This document shows positions 41,871 through 49,913 of a stretch of DNA of 52,340 nucleotides, in pieces. Numbering within the stretch: position 1 is the first letter of the stretch; each line of letters begins with the position of its first letter. The position numbers and the translations under genes were made by a program. The stretch spans positions 1 through 52,340 of the forward strand of contig CALLMJ010000001.1 of assembly GCA_938006875.1 (NCBI GenBank), given 5' to 3'. This DNA is from an uncultured Bacteroidia bacterium. GTDB taxonomy: Bacteria; Bacteroidota; Bacteroidia; J057; CALLMJ01. A model generated the notes under the pieces. That model was given only the letters and a program-made list of their open reading frames with translations. It was not told the origin of the DNA and made no database searches.

Positions 41871-42848
41871 TTAATGAGAAGTTTTATATTTTTTAACGGA
41901 TTCAATCAAAGCTGGCACAACTTGGAAAGCATCGCCTACAATTCCAATATCAGCAGCTTTAAAGAAAGGAGCTTCTGCGTCAGAATTAACAACCACAATA
42001 TTTTTAGAAGCACTAACACCAGCTAAATGCTGAATAGCACCAGAAATTCCAATTGCTATATATAAATTAGGAGAAATTTGAATACCCGTTTGACCTACGT
42101 GTTCGTGGTGAGGTCTCCAATGAACATCTGCAACAGGTTTACTACATGCAGTAGCGGCACCTAATAAGTCTGCTAATTCTTCTACCATCCCCCAATTTTC
42201 AGGACCTTTTAAACCTCTACCAGCAGAAACAACGATGTCTGCTTCCGTTAAACTAATTTTGGAAGAAGCTTTGATGACTTGTTTAGGTTGTAAAGCTAAA
42301 TCTTTTGCTGATGGCTCAAAAGCAAAGTTTTCTACTATGCCTGAAGCTTCATTTTTTTCTAATTTATAAGCATTGCTTTTTAATGTAATTACCAATTTAT
42401 CACGATTTGTAGATAAATTTTCTATTGCTTTTAAGGAATAAGCCGATCTTTGGACTTCAAAACCGTTACTGGATTTTGTAACTAATGAGGTTACTCCAGA
42501 AAACATTGAAGCATCTAATTTTACTGCTACTCTTGGAGCAACTGCTCTACCGTTATAGGTTTGTGGAATAACAATTATTTGAGCTTGTGTTTGTTTTGCA
42601 ACAGCTGCTATTCCTGAAGCATATGCCGGACCTATGAACTGCGATAAAGATGAATGATTAATTACAAATATTTTTGATGCTCCATAGGAAGCTAACGATT
42701 TATATTGATCATCAGAAACTTTACCAAAGCACACAGCATGAACTTCAGTACCTAAATTTTTTGCAATTGCTGTTGCATAACTTAATGCTTCAAATGTAGG
42801 TTTTTTAAAAACACCATTTACGTTTTCTGCAAATACTAATATAGCCAT
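41871..42848 (-). CDS. etfA: Electron transfer flavoprotein subunit alpha
   Basis: FAD-binding subunit of ETF, which carries electrons from acyl-CoA dehydrogenases to the quinone pool. The 325-residue length is normal. The N-terminal Rossmann-like part begins ILVFAENVNGVFKKPTFEAL; the C-terminal FAD domain shows DIVVSAGRGLKGPENWGMVE, CSKPVADVHWRPHHEHVGQT (with Arg), GISGAIQHLAGVSASKNIVV and the FAD-adenine loop NSDAEAPFFKAADIGIVGDA. It is 29 bp downstream of etfB in one operon ended by a terminator. Confidence 0.96.
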   Translation of the reverse strand: MAILVFAENVNGVFKKPTFEALSYATAIAKNLGTEVHAVCFGKVSDDQYKSLASYGASKIFVINHSSLSQFIGPAYASGIAAVAKQTQAQIIVIPQTYNGRAVAPRVAVKLDASMFSGVTSLVTKSSNGFEVQRSAYSLKAIENLSTNRDKLVITLKSNAYKLEKNEASGIVENFAFEPSAKDLALQPKQVIKASSKISLTEADIVVSAGRGLKGPENWGMVEELADLLGAATACSKPVADVHWRPHHEHVGQTGIQISPNLYIAIGISGAIQHLAGVSASKNIVVVNSDAEAPFFKAADIGIVGDAFQVVPALIESVKKYKTSH

Positions 42849-42877
42849 AATTGAATTTTTTTTTGATAATTTAGAAA

Positions 42878-43612
42878 TTAAATTGCGCCTTTTTCAGATA
42901 AAATTTGAACTAATTTATCAGTTTCGTCTGGTTTTAAATAAATACAACCTTGTTTTGCAGGAGGTTGAGATAACTTTGTTGTAGTCGTATAATAAGGAAA
43001 ATCAACAGGTGTAATTACTTGAATTTGTTTGGTTCTTGCAGCCATAATACCTTTTACATTTGCAATTCTCCATTCTGCTAAGCCTTTTTGTGCACTTAAA
43101 ACTAAGGGTAAATCACAAGTTAATTCTTCTTTACCACCATCAATTTCACGTGTTAAGGTAGCAGTTTTGCCATTAATATCAATAGAAGTTGCAAAGGAAA
43201 CATCAGGTAAATCTAATAATTCAGCAACCATGCCGCTAACTTGAGAGCCATTAAAATCAATAGATTCTTTACCAAACATGATTAAATCAAAATTTTGAGA
43301 TTTAGCGTATTCAGCAATTTGTTTAGCTACATAGAATGCATCAAGCGGCTCTGCATCTATTCTTACAGCTTGGTCTCCAACGATAGCAATGGCTTTCCTA
43401 ATGGTCGGGTCAACTTCCGCTTTACCAACACATAATATGGTTACATTAGCGCCTTGTTTTTCTTTAAGTTCTGCAGCTCTACTTAATGCAAATTCATCAT
43501 AAGGGCAAACTATAAAAGTTACACCTGTTTTATTCAATGCTTTTCCTTCAGCATCAAATTGAATTTTAGTAGTAGTGTCAGGAACATGACTGATACAAAC
43601 TAATATTTTCAT
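42878..43612 (-). CDS. etfB: Electron transfer flavoprotein subunit beta
   Basis: ETF beta subunit, which binds AMP and pairs with EtfA, 244 residues. Features are MKILVCISHVPDTTTKIQFD at the start, CPYDEFALSRAAELKE (about 36-51), the nucleotide-domain DLIMFGKESIDFNGSQVSGM (about 115-134) and the recognition-loop-like LPLVLSAQKGLAEWRIANVK with AARTKQI. The ATG at 43612 is preferred; the longer in-frame start lies on the promoter. The promoter TTG-N20-TATATTTG precedes it. Together with etfA it supports beta-oxidation or amino-acid catabolism. Confidence 0.96.
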   Translation of the reverse strand: MKILVCISHVPDTTTKIQFDAEGKALNKTGVTFIVCPYDEFALSRAAELKEKQGANVTILCVGKAEVDPTIRKAIAIVGDQAVRIDAEPLDAFYVAKQIAEYAKSQNFDLIMFGKESIDFNGSQVSGMVAELLDLPDVSFATSIDINGKTATLTREIDGGKEELTCDLPLVLSAQKGLAEWRIANVKGIMAARTKQIQVITPVDFPYYTTTTKLSQPPAKQGCIYLKPDETDKLVQILSEKGAI

Positions 43613-43632
43613 TATTTTTTGAAATTTAACGG

Positions 43633-43663
43633 CAAATATACAAAAGGAATAGACAAAACCCAA
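43633..43663 (-). promoter_or_regulatory. etfBA promoter
   Basis: On the minus strand TTG (43663-43661), a 20-bp spacer and TATATTTG (43640-43633). It excludes the in-frame upstream start at 43663. Confidence 0.7.
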
Positions 43664-43759
43664 CCCTTTTTCAAAATTATAACAGTTTTCTTTGAATTTT
43701 CATTCATTTTTCAATCACTTTTAAAATAGTTCTTTCTACTTATCAATTTGTAATTACAA

Positions 43760-44827
43760 TCAAACTCTAATATCATGATTTTTTACTTGTAAAGATAAAG
43801 GTTGAAAATCAAATTCTAAAAAATGAGGGTGCGTAACAAAAACTTGTCCCTTTTTATAGGCATACAAATAATTAGAAATTTGATGTATTCTATGTTTATC
43901 CAATTTTTCAAAAACATCATCTAATAGTAAAATAGGAAATTTAGAATTTTGAGATAAAAATTTATATTCCGCTAATTTTAAAGCAATAATAAAAGTTTTT
44001 TGTTGACCTTGTGAACCAAATGATTTTAAATTTTGGTGATGAATTTGAAAAATGACGTCATCTTTATGAGCACCTATGGTTGTAAATCCATAAAAAAAAT
44101 CGTTTCTTAAATGATTTTCATAGTGTTGCATATCAGATTTTGGGTCTTGATATTCGTAATTAGGTTGATAAAAAAAGTTATTGACTTCCCAATTTCCTAA
44201 TTCATTTTGAATCTCTAAATAAATTTTTAATAATTCATTAAAATATTTTTTTCGTTTATCCACTAAAATTTTTCCATGAATACAAAGTTGATAAGTCCAA
44301 GGTTCTAATTCTTTAAAGGGTTTTTCAGATTTAAGAAGTATATTTCTTTGTTGTAGAGCATTTTCATATTTTTGCAAAGCAAATAAATATTCATAATCCC
44401 ATTGAGAAAAAAGTAAATTAAACCATTTTTTTCTTTTAGTAGAGTCTTTAATGATTTCACTATCTTCTGGAACTAAGGAAACACAAGGTAAAAGACCTAT
44501 ATGTTCAGAAAATCTATCAATAGGTTGATTTTCATGAAGAATTTTTTTTCCTTTATTTTTTAAATAGTTGCAACTTACTTGACGAAAAGAAGAATGATTT
44601 TGAATTTCTGCACTCAAAAAATAAAAATCTTGATTCCAATGGGTAAGTTCTTTATCACTAACAGATTTAAAGCTTTTGGTCAGACATAAAATATTCACAG
44701 CTTCTAAAAAATTCGTTTTTCCTGAACCATTATCACCGTAAAGGAAAATAAAATCATTAGGTAAAAAAACATTTAAAGAATGAAACCCTCTGAAAAAGTT
44801 AATTTCAATTTTAGAAAAATAAAACAT
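43760..44827 (-). CDS. recF: DNA replication and repair protein RecF
   Basis: SMC-like ATPase loading RecA at gaps with RecO/RecR. The 355-residue length is typical. Walker A FLYGDNGSGKTNFLEAV (about 28-44), a following LCLTKSFKSVSDKEL, signature FGSQGQQKTFIIALKLAEYK (about 263-282) and Walker B FPILLLDDVFEKLDKHRI are all visible, ending FVTHPHFLEF. It lies 5 bp downstream of aroK on the same strand, so it belongs to the SRPBCC-aroK-recF run. Confidence 0.96.
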   Translation of the reverse strand: MFYFSKIEINFFRGFHSLNVFLPNDFIFLYGDNGSGKTNFLEAVNILCLTKSFKSVSDKELTHWNQDFYFLSAEIQNHSSFRQVSCNYLKNKGKKILHENQPIDRFSEHIGLLPCVSLVPEDSEIIKDSTKRKKWFNLLFSQWDYEYLFALQKYENALQQRNILLKSEKPFKELEPWTYQLCIHGKILVDKRKKYFNELLKIYLEIQNELGNWEVNNFFYQPNYEYQDPKSDMQHYENHLRNDFFYGFTTIGAHKDDVIFQIHHQNLKSFGSQGQQKTFIIALKLAEYKFLSQNSKFPILLLDDVFEKLDKHRIHQISNYLYAYKKGQVFVTHPHFLEFDFQPLSLQVKNHDIRV

Positions 44828-44832
44828 TAAAA

Positions 44833-45351
44833 TTACTTTTTAAAATCGGAATCGTAATGAAGGCATTGAAGTATACGTTCAAGGGTATTATGTTCACCAT
44901 CAATTATATAATGAGCTTGTTTATAAAAAGGTTCACGTAATTCTAAAAGTTCATAAATCTTATTTAGCCATTGTTCTTTGGGTAAATTTTTAAATAAAGG
45001 TCTTTGATTATGAGTTTTTGATAATCTTTGAAGCAAAGTATTAGGCTGAGTTTTAATATAAAAAGATTTCCCGGTATTTTTAATAGTTTCCATATTATTA
45101 TGAAAACAGGGCGTTCCACCACCGCAAGCAATAATCGCATTTTCATAGTTTTCTATGGTTTTTAACAAAGCCTCACGTTCACAAAGTCTAAAATATTCTT
45201 CGCCTTTTAAAAAAATTTCTTGAATGGGTTGATTATAAATTAATTCTATTTGATGGTCAATATCAACATAAGGCATATTCAAACTCTTTGATAATATTTT
45301 ACCAAGAGTTGATTTTCCACAAGACATAAAACCCATCAAATAAATTCTCAT
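44833..45351 (-). CDS. aroK: Shikimate kinase
   Basis: Phosphorylates shikimate in aromatic amino-acid synthesis. The 172-residue length is normal. Motifs are Walker A LMGFMSCGKSTLGKIL (about 5-20), PYVDIDHQIELIYNQPIQEI with the substrate-binding DxD (about 27-46), EEYFRLCEREALL (Arg), IIACGGGTPCF (GGG) and the LID region with RPLFKNL. The ATG at 45351 matches the family N-terminus; 22 upstream in-frame codons are rejected. The start lies just after a 12-bp perfect inverted repeat whose inner arm contains a TAATTTTG -7 box. Confidence 0.93.
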   Translation of the reverse strand: MRIYLMGFMSCGKSTLGKILSKSLNMPYVDIDHQIELIYNQPIQEIFLKGEEYFRLCEREALLKTIENYENAIIACGGGTPCFHNNMETIKNTGKSFYIKTQPNTLLQRLSKTHNQRPLFKNLPKEQWLNKIYELLELREPFYKQAHYIIDGEHNTLERILQCLHYDSDFKK

Positions 45352-45359
45352 AAAAAAAT

Positions 45360-45397
45360 CATGCAAAATTAAGGAATTTAAACCATAATTTTGCATG
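45360..45397. promoter_or_regulatory. 12-bp perfect inverted repeat with -7 box upstream of aroK
   Basis: CATGCAAAATTA (45360-45371) and TAATTTTGCATG (45386-45397), 14 bp apart. Read on the minus strand, the arm nearest aroK contains TAATTTTG (45371-45364), 13 bp from the ATG. It could be an operator, a hairpin in an mRNA leader, or a coincidence of AT-rich DNA. Confidence 0.4.
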
Positions 45398-45417
45398 AAA
45401 AATGTAAAGAAAAACAA

Positions 45418-46071
45418 TTAGTTTTGAGGAGTTTCGGTATTTTGTTGTTCTGAATTTTGCTGTTCTGGTTGCCGTTGTTGAACTTGTGGATTTATTGGTG
45501 GATTATTATCTTTGGGGGTTTCTTCCATTTGAATGCTTTCAATATAATCCTTTAATTTGAAAAGGCTTTTTTCCATTTCTTTATAGATTTTGTATTTAAC
45601 GGCTGCATTAACTACTTTTCCAATAGGATAATCTAATGGACCTCCGCTGATTGTCCAAGTAACAGTAGTTCTTTGTTGTGATTCTATTAAATCAAATGTT
45701 TCTTTTCCTGTAGTGTTTAGTAAATAATTAGTAAAACCGGCTTTAATAGGATAATTTATAAATTTTAAATTATTTTCCATTTTCTTTATATCGGCTAATA
45801 CAACCTCAACCTCACCATAACTCCAAGAAAATTTAGAACCATTATCTCCTTCCCCTGTTATTTTAATTGAAGAAACAATATTTGAATCTACTAAGGAATA
45901 CCATACTTTTCTATCTTCAAGATTTTTAAGTGTTTTAAAAACTACTTCTTTGGGTCTTTCAATTTCAATAAATTGAGAAATACTATAAGTTGAAGGCAGA
46001 ACCAAAGCAAAAATCATAAAAGATGCTAAAAATGATACGATAAAAAGTCCAGCTAATTTGAGAATTTGCAT
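45418..46071 (-). CDS. SRPBCC (START/polyketide-cyclase) family protein with membrane anchor
   Basis: 217-residue protein: an N-terminal transmembrane anchor (about 4-26), an SRPBCC helix-grip domain (about 34-170; FIEIERPKEVVFKTLKNLED, VWYSLVDSN, GEGDNGSKFSW, RTTVTWTISGGPLDYPIGKV) and a low-complexity Gln/Pro/Asn tail (PQVQQRQPEQQNSEQQNTE). SRPBCC domains bind hydrophobic ligands in a cavity; no ligand can be named. It lies upstream of aroK and recF, with a 66-bp gap. A TAAATTTG box lies upstream on the minus strand. Confidence 0.82.
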   Translation of the reverse strand: MQILKLAGLFIVSFLASFMIFALVLPSTYSISQFIEIERPKEVVFKTLKNLEDRKVWYSLVDSNIVSSIKITGEGDNGSKFSWSYGEVEVVLADIKKMENNLKFINYPIKAGFTNYLLNTTGKETFDLIESQQRTTVTWTISGGPLDYPIGKVVNAAVKYKIYKEMEKSLFKLKDYIESIQMEETPKDNNPPINPQVQQRQPEQQNSEQQNTETPQN

Positions 46072-46211
46072 TTTAATAATCTTTTAAATGGCAAATTTAA
46101 GAGAAGTTTTGATACGAAATTTGATTATTTGATATTTTTATCAACAAATTATCCTATTTTATTTTGAATAACTTATTTCTTTGAAAATTCAAGGTTTATA
46201 ATTTATTGGTT

Positions 46212-46240
46212 TTGAAGCATTTTTTTTTGATTTATTTTTG
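46212..46240 (+). promoter_or_regulatory. dnaB promoter
   Basis: TTG (46212-46214), an 18-bp spacer and TATTTTTG (46233-46240); the ATG at 46264 follows 23 bp later. Confidence 0.65.
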
Positions 46241-46263
46241 TAATGAGTTTATGAGAATTTATA

Positions 46264-47799
46264 ATGGCAAAAGTTGAAACCAAAACTTCCAAAAAAACTA
46301 TACCTATCAATTTGATGCCGGGTAAAATACCGCCTCAAGCTATTGATTTTGAAATGGCTGTTTTAGGAGCCCTACTACTTGAGAAAGATGCTTTACCCAA
46401 AGTTATTGATATTCTTAAACCTGAATTATTTTATAAAGATACTCATTCCATTATTTATGATGCAATTCTTGCTTTGTTTAGAGATTCTCAACCTGTTGAT
46501 TTATTAACAGTAAGCCAATATATTAAACAGCAAGGAAAACTTGATATTATAGGTGGTAATGCTTATTTAGCGGAATTAACCTCAAGAGTATCATCAGCAG
46601 CAAATATTGAATATCACGCCCGTATAATTGCTCAAAAATACATTTTACGTGAATTAATTAGAATCAGTGGTGAAGTCTTAACCGATGCTTACGATGATAC
46701 AACAGATGTTTTTCAATTATTAGATAAAGCAGAACAATCTTTATTTGGATTATCAGAAACAAACCTAAGAAGAAACTATGAAACAATGCCTAGTTTGACT
46801 CATAAAATGATACAACGCTTAGAGGAGTTAAAAGCAAAAGGTAATGCAATTACAGGGATTCCCTCAGGTTACCAAGCTCTTGATAATATGACTGCTGGTT
46901 GGCAAAAATCTGATTTTGTAATTATTGCCGCTAGACCAGCCATGGGTAAAACGGCTTTTACATTAAATATAGCAAGAAATGCAGCATTGTTGAGTAATGC
47001 TCCTGTGGTTATATTTACTTTAGAAATGGCAGCAATTCAATTAGCACAAAGATTAATTTTTGCAGAAGCTGAAATTAACCTCTCCAAAGCCAGAACTGGT
47101 AATTTATCTGCTCAAGAATGGAATCAATTAAATGCTCGTATTAGTGAAATTTCTAAAGCTCCTATATATATTGATGACACTCCTGCTCTTTCCATTATGG
47201 ATTGTAGGGCTAAATGTAGAAGATTAAAAGCTGAAAAAGGAATTCAATTGGTTATCATTGATTACCTCCAGTTAATGCGTGGTGATAATAGAAGCGGTAA
47301 CCGAGAACAAGAAATTGCTATGATTTCTCGTTCCCTAAAAGAATTAGCCAAAGAATTAGATGTTCCTGTTATTGCTTTATCTCAGTTAAGTCGTGCTGTT
47401 GAAACTCGTGGTAGTGATAAAAAACCTATGCTTTCTGATTTGAGAGAATCTGGTTCTATTGAGCAAGATGCTGATATGGTTATGTTTTTATATCGCCCCG
47501 AATATTATGGCTTCCAAACTCTTGAAGATGGAACACCCACTGAAGGAATTTGCCAAGTCATTATTGGAAAACAAAGGCATGGACCCGTAGGAGAGGTGTC
47601 TCTATTTTTTGATAAAAATTACGGAAAATTTAGGGATTTTAATAACAACTTTACACCTAGTTTCCCAAATACCAATATTCCTGATTTTGACCCTTCGCAA
47701 AACGCACCTTTTAATCCTTTAGGTACCATTAATTTACCTTCCAAAATGAATTCTTTAAATTTAGACGATTTAGATGAGTTTGGTGATACACCGTTTTGA
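46264..47799 (+). CDS. dnaB: Replicative DNA helicase DnaB
   Basis: Hexameric fork helicase, 511 residues. The N-terminal domain (about 15-120, PPQAIDFEMAVLGALLLEKD) is followed by a linker and a RecA-like motor: Walker A FVIIAARPAMGKTAFTLNIA (about 219-238), Walker B LVIIDYLQLMRG, H4/sensor VPVIALSQLSRAVETRGSDK and the SDLRESGSIEQDADMVMFLY motif with the arginine finger region nearby. The C-terminal tail (about 465-511) is Asn/Pro-rich and ends LDDLDEFGDTPF, a typical acidic tip. No intein is present. A promoter of TTG-N18-TATTTTTG precedes it. Confidence 0.97.
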   Translation: MAKVETKTSKKTIPINLMPGKIPPQAIDFEMAVLGALLLEKDALPKVIDILKPELFYKDTHSIIYDAILALFRDSQPVDLLTVSQYIKQQGKLDIIGGNAYLAELTSRVSSAANIEYHARIIAQKYILRELIRISGEVLTDAYDDTTDVFQLLDKAEQSLFGLSETNLRRNYETMPSLTHKMIQRLEELKAKGNAITGIPSGYQALDNMTAGWQKSDFVIIAARPAMGKTAFTLNIARNAALLSNAPVVIFTLEMAAIQLAQRLIFAEAEINLSKARTGNLSAQEWNQLNARISEISKAPIYIDDTPALSIMDCRAKCRRLKAEKGIQLVIIDYLQLMRGDNRSGNREQEIAMISRSLKELAKELDVPVIALSQLSRAVETRGSDKKPMLSDLRESGSIEQDADMVMFLYRPEYYGFQTLEDGTPTEGICQVIIGKQRHGPVGEVSLFFDKNYGKFRDFNNNFTPSFPNTNIPDFDPSQNAPFNPLGTINLPSKMNSLNLDDLDEFGDTPF

Positions 47800-47808
47800 T
47801 TTTTTAAT

Positions 47809-47816
47809 TAGTTTTG
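47809..47816 (+). promoter_or_regulatory. -7 box of the small lipoprotein gene
   Basis: TAGTTTTG, matching TAnnTTTG, 19 bp upstream of the start at 47836. No TTG at the usual -33 spacing. Confidence 0.45.
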
Positions 47817-47835
47817 TAAAATCTTTTATTTTAAA

Positions 47836-48255
47836 ATGAAAAAAATATTTTTTGCATCCTTTATTTGTATATCCTTGGTTTTTGTAGCTTGTAATAAATC
47901 ATCAAAAACTGAAGAAAAAAATCAAACTGAAGAAACTTCAAACAATAAAGAAAACGAAAACAAAGTTGAAGAAGTTGTAAATATTGACCCAAAAAGTATA
48001 ATTGGAGAATGGGCACCCGTAGATGGAGGTCCTTCCATTACTTTTTTAGAAAATAGTGATTATGATGCACCCCCTCTTGGTGTTCAATTTAGTTACAAAG
48101 TAGAAGGAAATAAAATTATTTTTACTGCCAAACCTGATGCAATTGCAGAAGTAAAAGATGGAAATTCTACTTCAATCATCAATAAACTTGATAGAGACGA
48201 ATTAATCATTACTAATGAAAACGGAAAAACCACCTATAAACGTACCAAAAAATAG
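47836..48255 (+). CDS. Small lipoprotein, lipocalin-like
   Basis: 139-residue lipoprotein: signal with lipobox FVAC (Cys19), a Glu/Lys/Asn-rich linker (20-50) and a compact beta domain with IIGEWAPVDGGPSITFLENS (about 54-73), then GVQFSYKVEGNKIIFTAKPD, ending TTYKRTKK. The IIGxW start and strand pattern resemble the lipocalin-like domains common in Bacteroidota lipoproteins, without a characterised role. It is preceded by a -7 box and followed by an AT-rich perfect stem (48264-48287). Confidence 0.8.
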   Translation: MKKIFFASFICISLVFVACNKSSKTEEKNQTEETSNNKENENKVEEVVNIDPKSIIGEWAPVDGGPSITFLENSDYDAPPLGVQFSYKVEGNKIIFTAKPDAIAEVKDGNSTSIINKLDRDELIITNENGKTTYKRTKK

Positions 48256-48263
48256 AATAAAAA

Positions 48264-48287
48264 TTTTGTTTTATATTTAAAACAAAA
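48264..48287 (+). terminator. Possible terminator after the lipoprotein gene
   Basis: 10-bp perfect inverted repeat TTTTGTTTTA/TAAAACAAAA around a 4-nt loop, directly after the stop. The stem has little GC and no T tail, so its strength is doubtful. Confidence 0.35.
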
Positions 48288-48291
48288 AAAT

Positions 48292-48299
48292 TAATTTTG
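48292..48299 (+). promoter_or_regulatory. -7 box of icd
   Basis: TAATTTTG, matching TAnnTTTG, 18 bp before the ATG at 48318. It rules out the TTG at 48297 as a start codon. Confidence 0.55.
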
Positions 48300-48317
48300 C
48301 CACTCATTAAAACGAAA

Positions 48318-49772
48318 ATGTCAAAAAGACCCATAACAGTAGCTTACGGAGATGGAATTGGTCCAGAAATTATGGACGCAACCCTTAGAATTTTAGAAGC
48401 AGGTAATGCTCAAATAGAACCTGAAATCATTGTAATTGGTGAAAAAAAATACCAAGAAGGTCATAGTTCTGGAATAGATAACTCTGCCTGGGAAAGTTTA
48501 AATAGAACCAAAGTTTTTTTAAAAGCTCCTATTACTACACCTCAAGGCGGTGGATTTAAAAGTTTAAATGTTACGATCCGTAAAACTTTAGGCTTATACG
48601 CAAATGTACGTCCTTGTATTTCTTATCATCCAATCATTACCACAAAAAATCCTATTATGGATTGTATAATTATTCGTGAAAATGAAGAAGATACTTACGC
48701 AGGTATTGAACATCAACAAACACAAGAAGTTGTTCAATGTTTGAAATTAATCACTAAACCTGGTTCAGAAAAAATTATACGTTTTGCTTTTGAGTACGCT
48801 AAAGCTTATAATCGTAAAAAAATATCTTGCTTTACAAAAGACAACATTATGAAACTCACCGATGGTATGTTTCATAAAATATTTGATGAAGTTGCCAAAG
48901 AATACCCAGAAATTCAAACGGACCATTACATCATAGACATTGGCTCTGCAAGATTAGCGGATACCCCTGAAAGATTTGATGTAATCGTAACCGAAAATCT
49001 TTATGGTGATATTATTTCTGATATTGCTGCACAAGTTACTGGTTCCGTAGGTCTTGGTGGTTCCGCAAATATAGGACATGACTTTGCTATGTTTGAAGCT
49101 GTTCACGGCTCTGCTCCTGATATTGCTGGTAAAAATATTGCTAACCCTTCTGGTCTTTTATTAGCTGCCATTCAAATGTTAGTATATATTGGACAACCTG
49201 AAACCGCATCTTTAATTCATAACGCTTGGTTAAAAACCTTAGAAGACGGGATTTTAACAGGTGATTTATATAAAGAAGGTATTCATAAAAAGAAAGTAAA
49301 TACTACAGAGTTTGCTGATGCTGTAATTCAGAATTTAGGTCAAAAACCTTCTACTCTAAAACCTGTTCATTATGCAACTGGTGAAAATAAAAAAATTGAG
49401 GGCAAATACACTATGACCCATAAAACTGAAAAAAAATTGGTGGGTGTAGATATTTTCTTGGATTGGGACGAAGCTGATAGAAATCCTAATGTACTAGGCA
49501 AAATATTAGACTCTATTTCAACTCAAAATTTAAAATTCCAAAAAATGTCTAACCGTGGAACAAAAGTTTATCCCGACGGAAATCCCGCTACTTTCTGTAC
49601 AGACCATTGGAGATGCCGCTTTGTAACCAATAATTATGCTATTGCTGCCTCTAATCAGGAAATCATTGAGTTGATGCAAAAAATTACAAATCAAAATCTT
49701 GATATTATCAAAACTGAAAACCTTTATACTTTTGATGGTAAATTAGGTTTTTCTGTTTTACAAGGTGAATAA
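48318..49772 (+). CDS. icd: Isocitrate dehydrogenase, long Thermus/Rickettsia-type
   Basis: TCA-cycle enzyme that oxidises isocitrate to 2-oxoglutarate. The 484-residue product has a catalytic core (about 1-340) with ITVAYGDGIGPEIMDATLRI, substrate-loop SLNVTIRKTLGLYANVRPC, ENEEDTYAGIEH and GSVGLGGSANIGHDFAMFEA leading to VHGSAPDIAGKNIANPSG. A C-terminal extension (about 345-484) is typical of the long NAD(P)-IDH type in Thermus and Rickettsia. Cofactor preference cannot be set from reading alone. The start is ATG 48318; an in-frame TTG at 48297 lies inside the -7 box TAATTTTG (48292-48299). It ends at a strong terminator. Confidence 0.93.
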   Translation: MSKRPITVAYGDGIGPEIMDATLRILEAGNAQIEPEIIVIGEKKYQEGHSSGIDNSAWESLNRTKVFLKAPITTPQGGGFKSLNVTIRKTLGLYANVRPCISYHPIITTKNPIMDCIIIRENEEDTYAGIEHQQTQEVVQCLKLITKPGSEKIIRFAFEYAKAYNRKKISCFTKDNIMKLTDGMFHKIFDEVAKEYPEIQTDHYIIDIGSARLADTPERFDVIVTENLYGDIISDIAAQVTGSVGLGGSANIGHDFAMFEAVHGSAPDIAGKNIANPSGLLLAAIQMLVYIGQPETASLIHNAWLKTLEDGILTGDLYKEGIHKKKVNTTEFADAVIQNLGQKPSTLKPVHYATGENKKIEGKYTMTHKTEKKLVGVDIFLDWDEADRNPNVLGKILDSISTQNLKFQKMSNRGTKVYPDGNPATFCTDHWRCRFVTNNYAIAASNQEIIELMQKITNQNLDIIKTENLYTFDGKLGFSVLQGE

Positions 49773-49800
49773 TAGTTCTGATAAATTAATTTTATTTTCT

Positions 49801-49831
49801 ATAACGGGAAAAGATTTAGTTTTCTCGTTAT
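49801..49831 (+). terminator. Rho-independent terminator of icd
   Basis: 12-bp stem ATAACGGGAAAA (49801-49812)/TTTTCTCGTTAT (49820-49831), one G-T pair, 7-nt loop, followed by a run of T. Confidence 0.8.
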
Positions 49832-49865
49832 TTTTTTAATTTTATACTAATCAATGTAAACAAAA

Positions 49866-49892
49866 AAGGCTGTCCATTTCTAAGACAGCCTT
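49866..49892 (-). terminator. Rho-independent terminator of the T9SS surface-protein gene
   Basis: 9-bp perfect stem AAGGCTGTC (49866-49874)/GACAGCCTT (49884-49892) with a 9-nt loop and a T run on the minus strand, 21 bp after the stop. Confidence 0.85.
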
Positions 49893-49913
49893 ATTATTTT
49901 TTGTTTTGAAAAA

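Noticed and set aside
48297-48317. TTG start for icd giving 7 extra residues
   Set aside because: The TTG overlaps the -7 box TAATTTTG; the family N-terminus begins at the ATG 48318.
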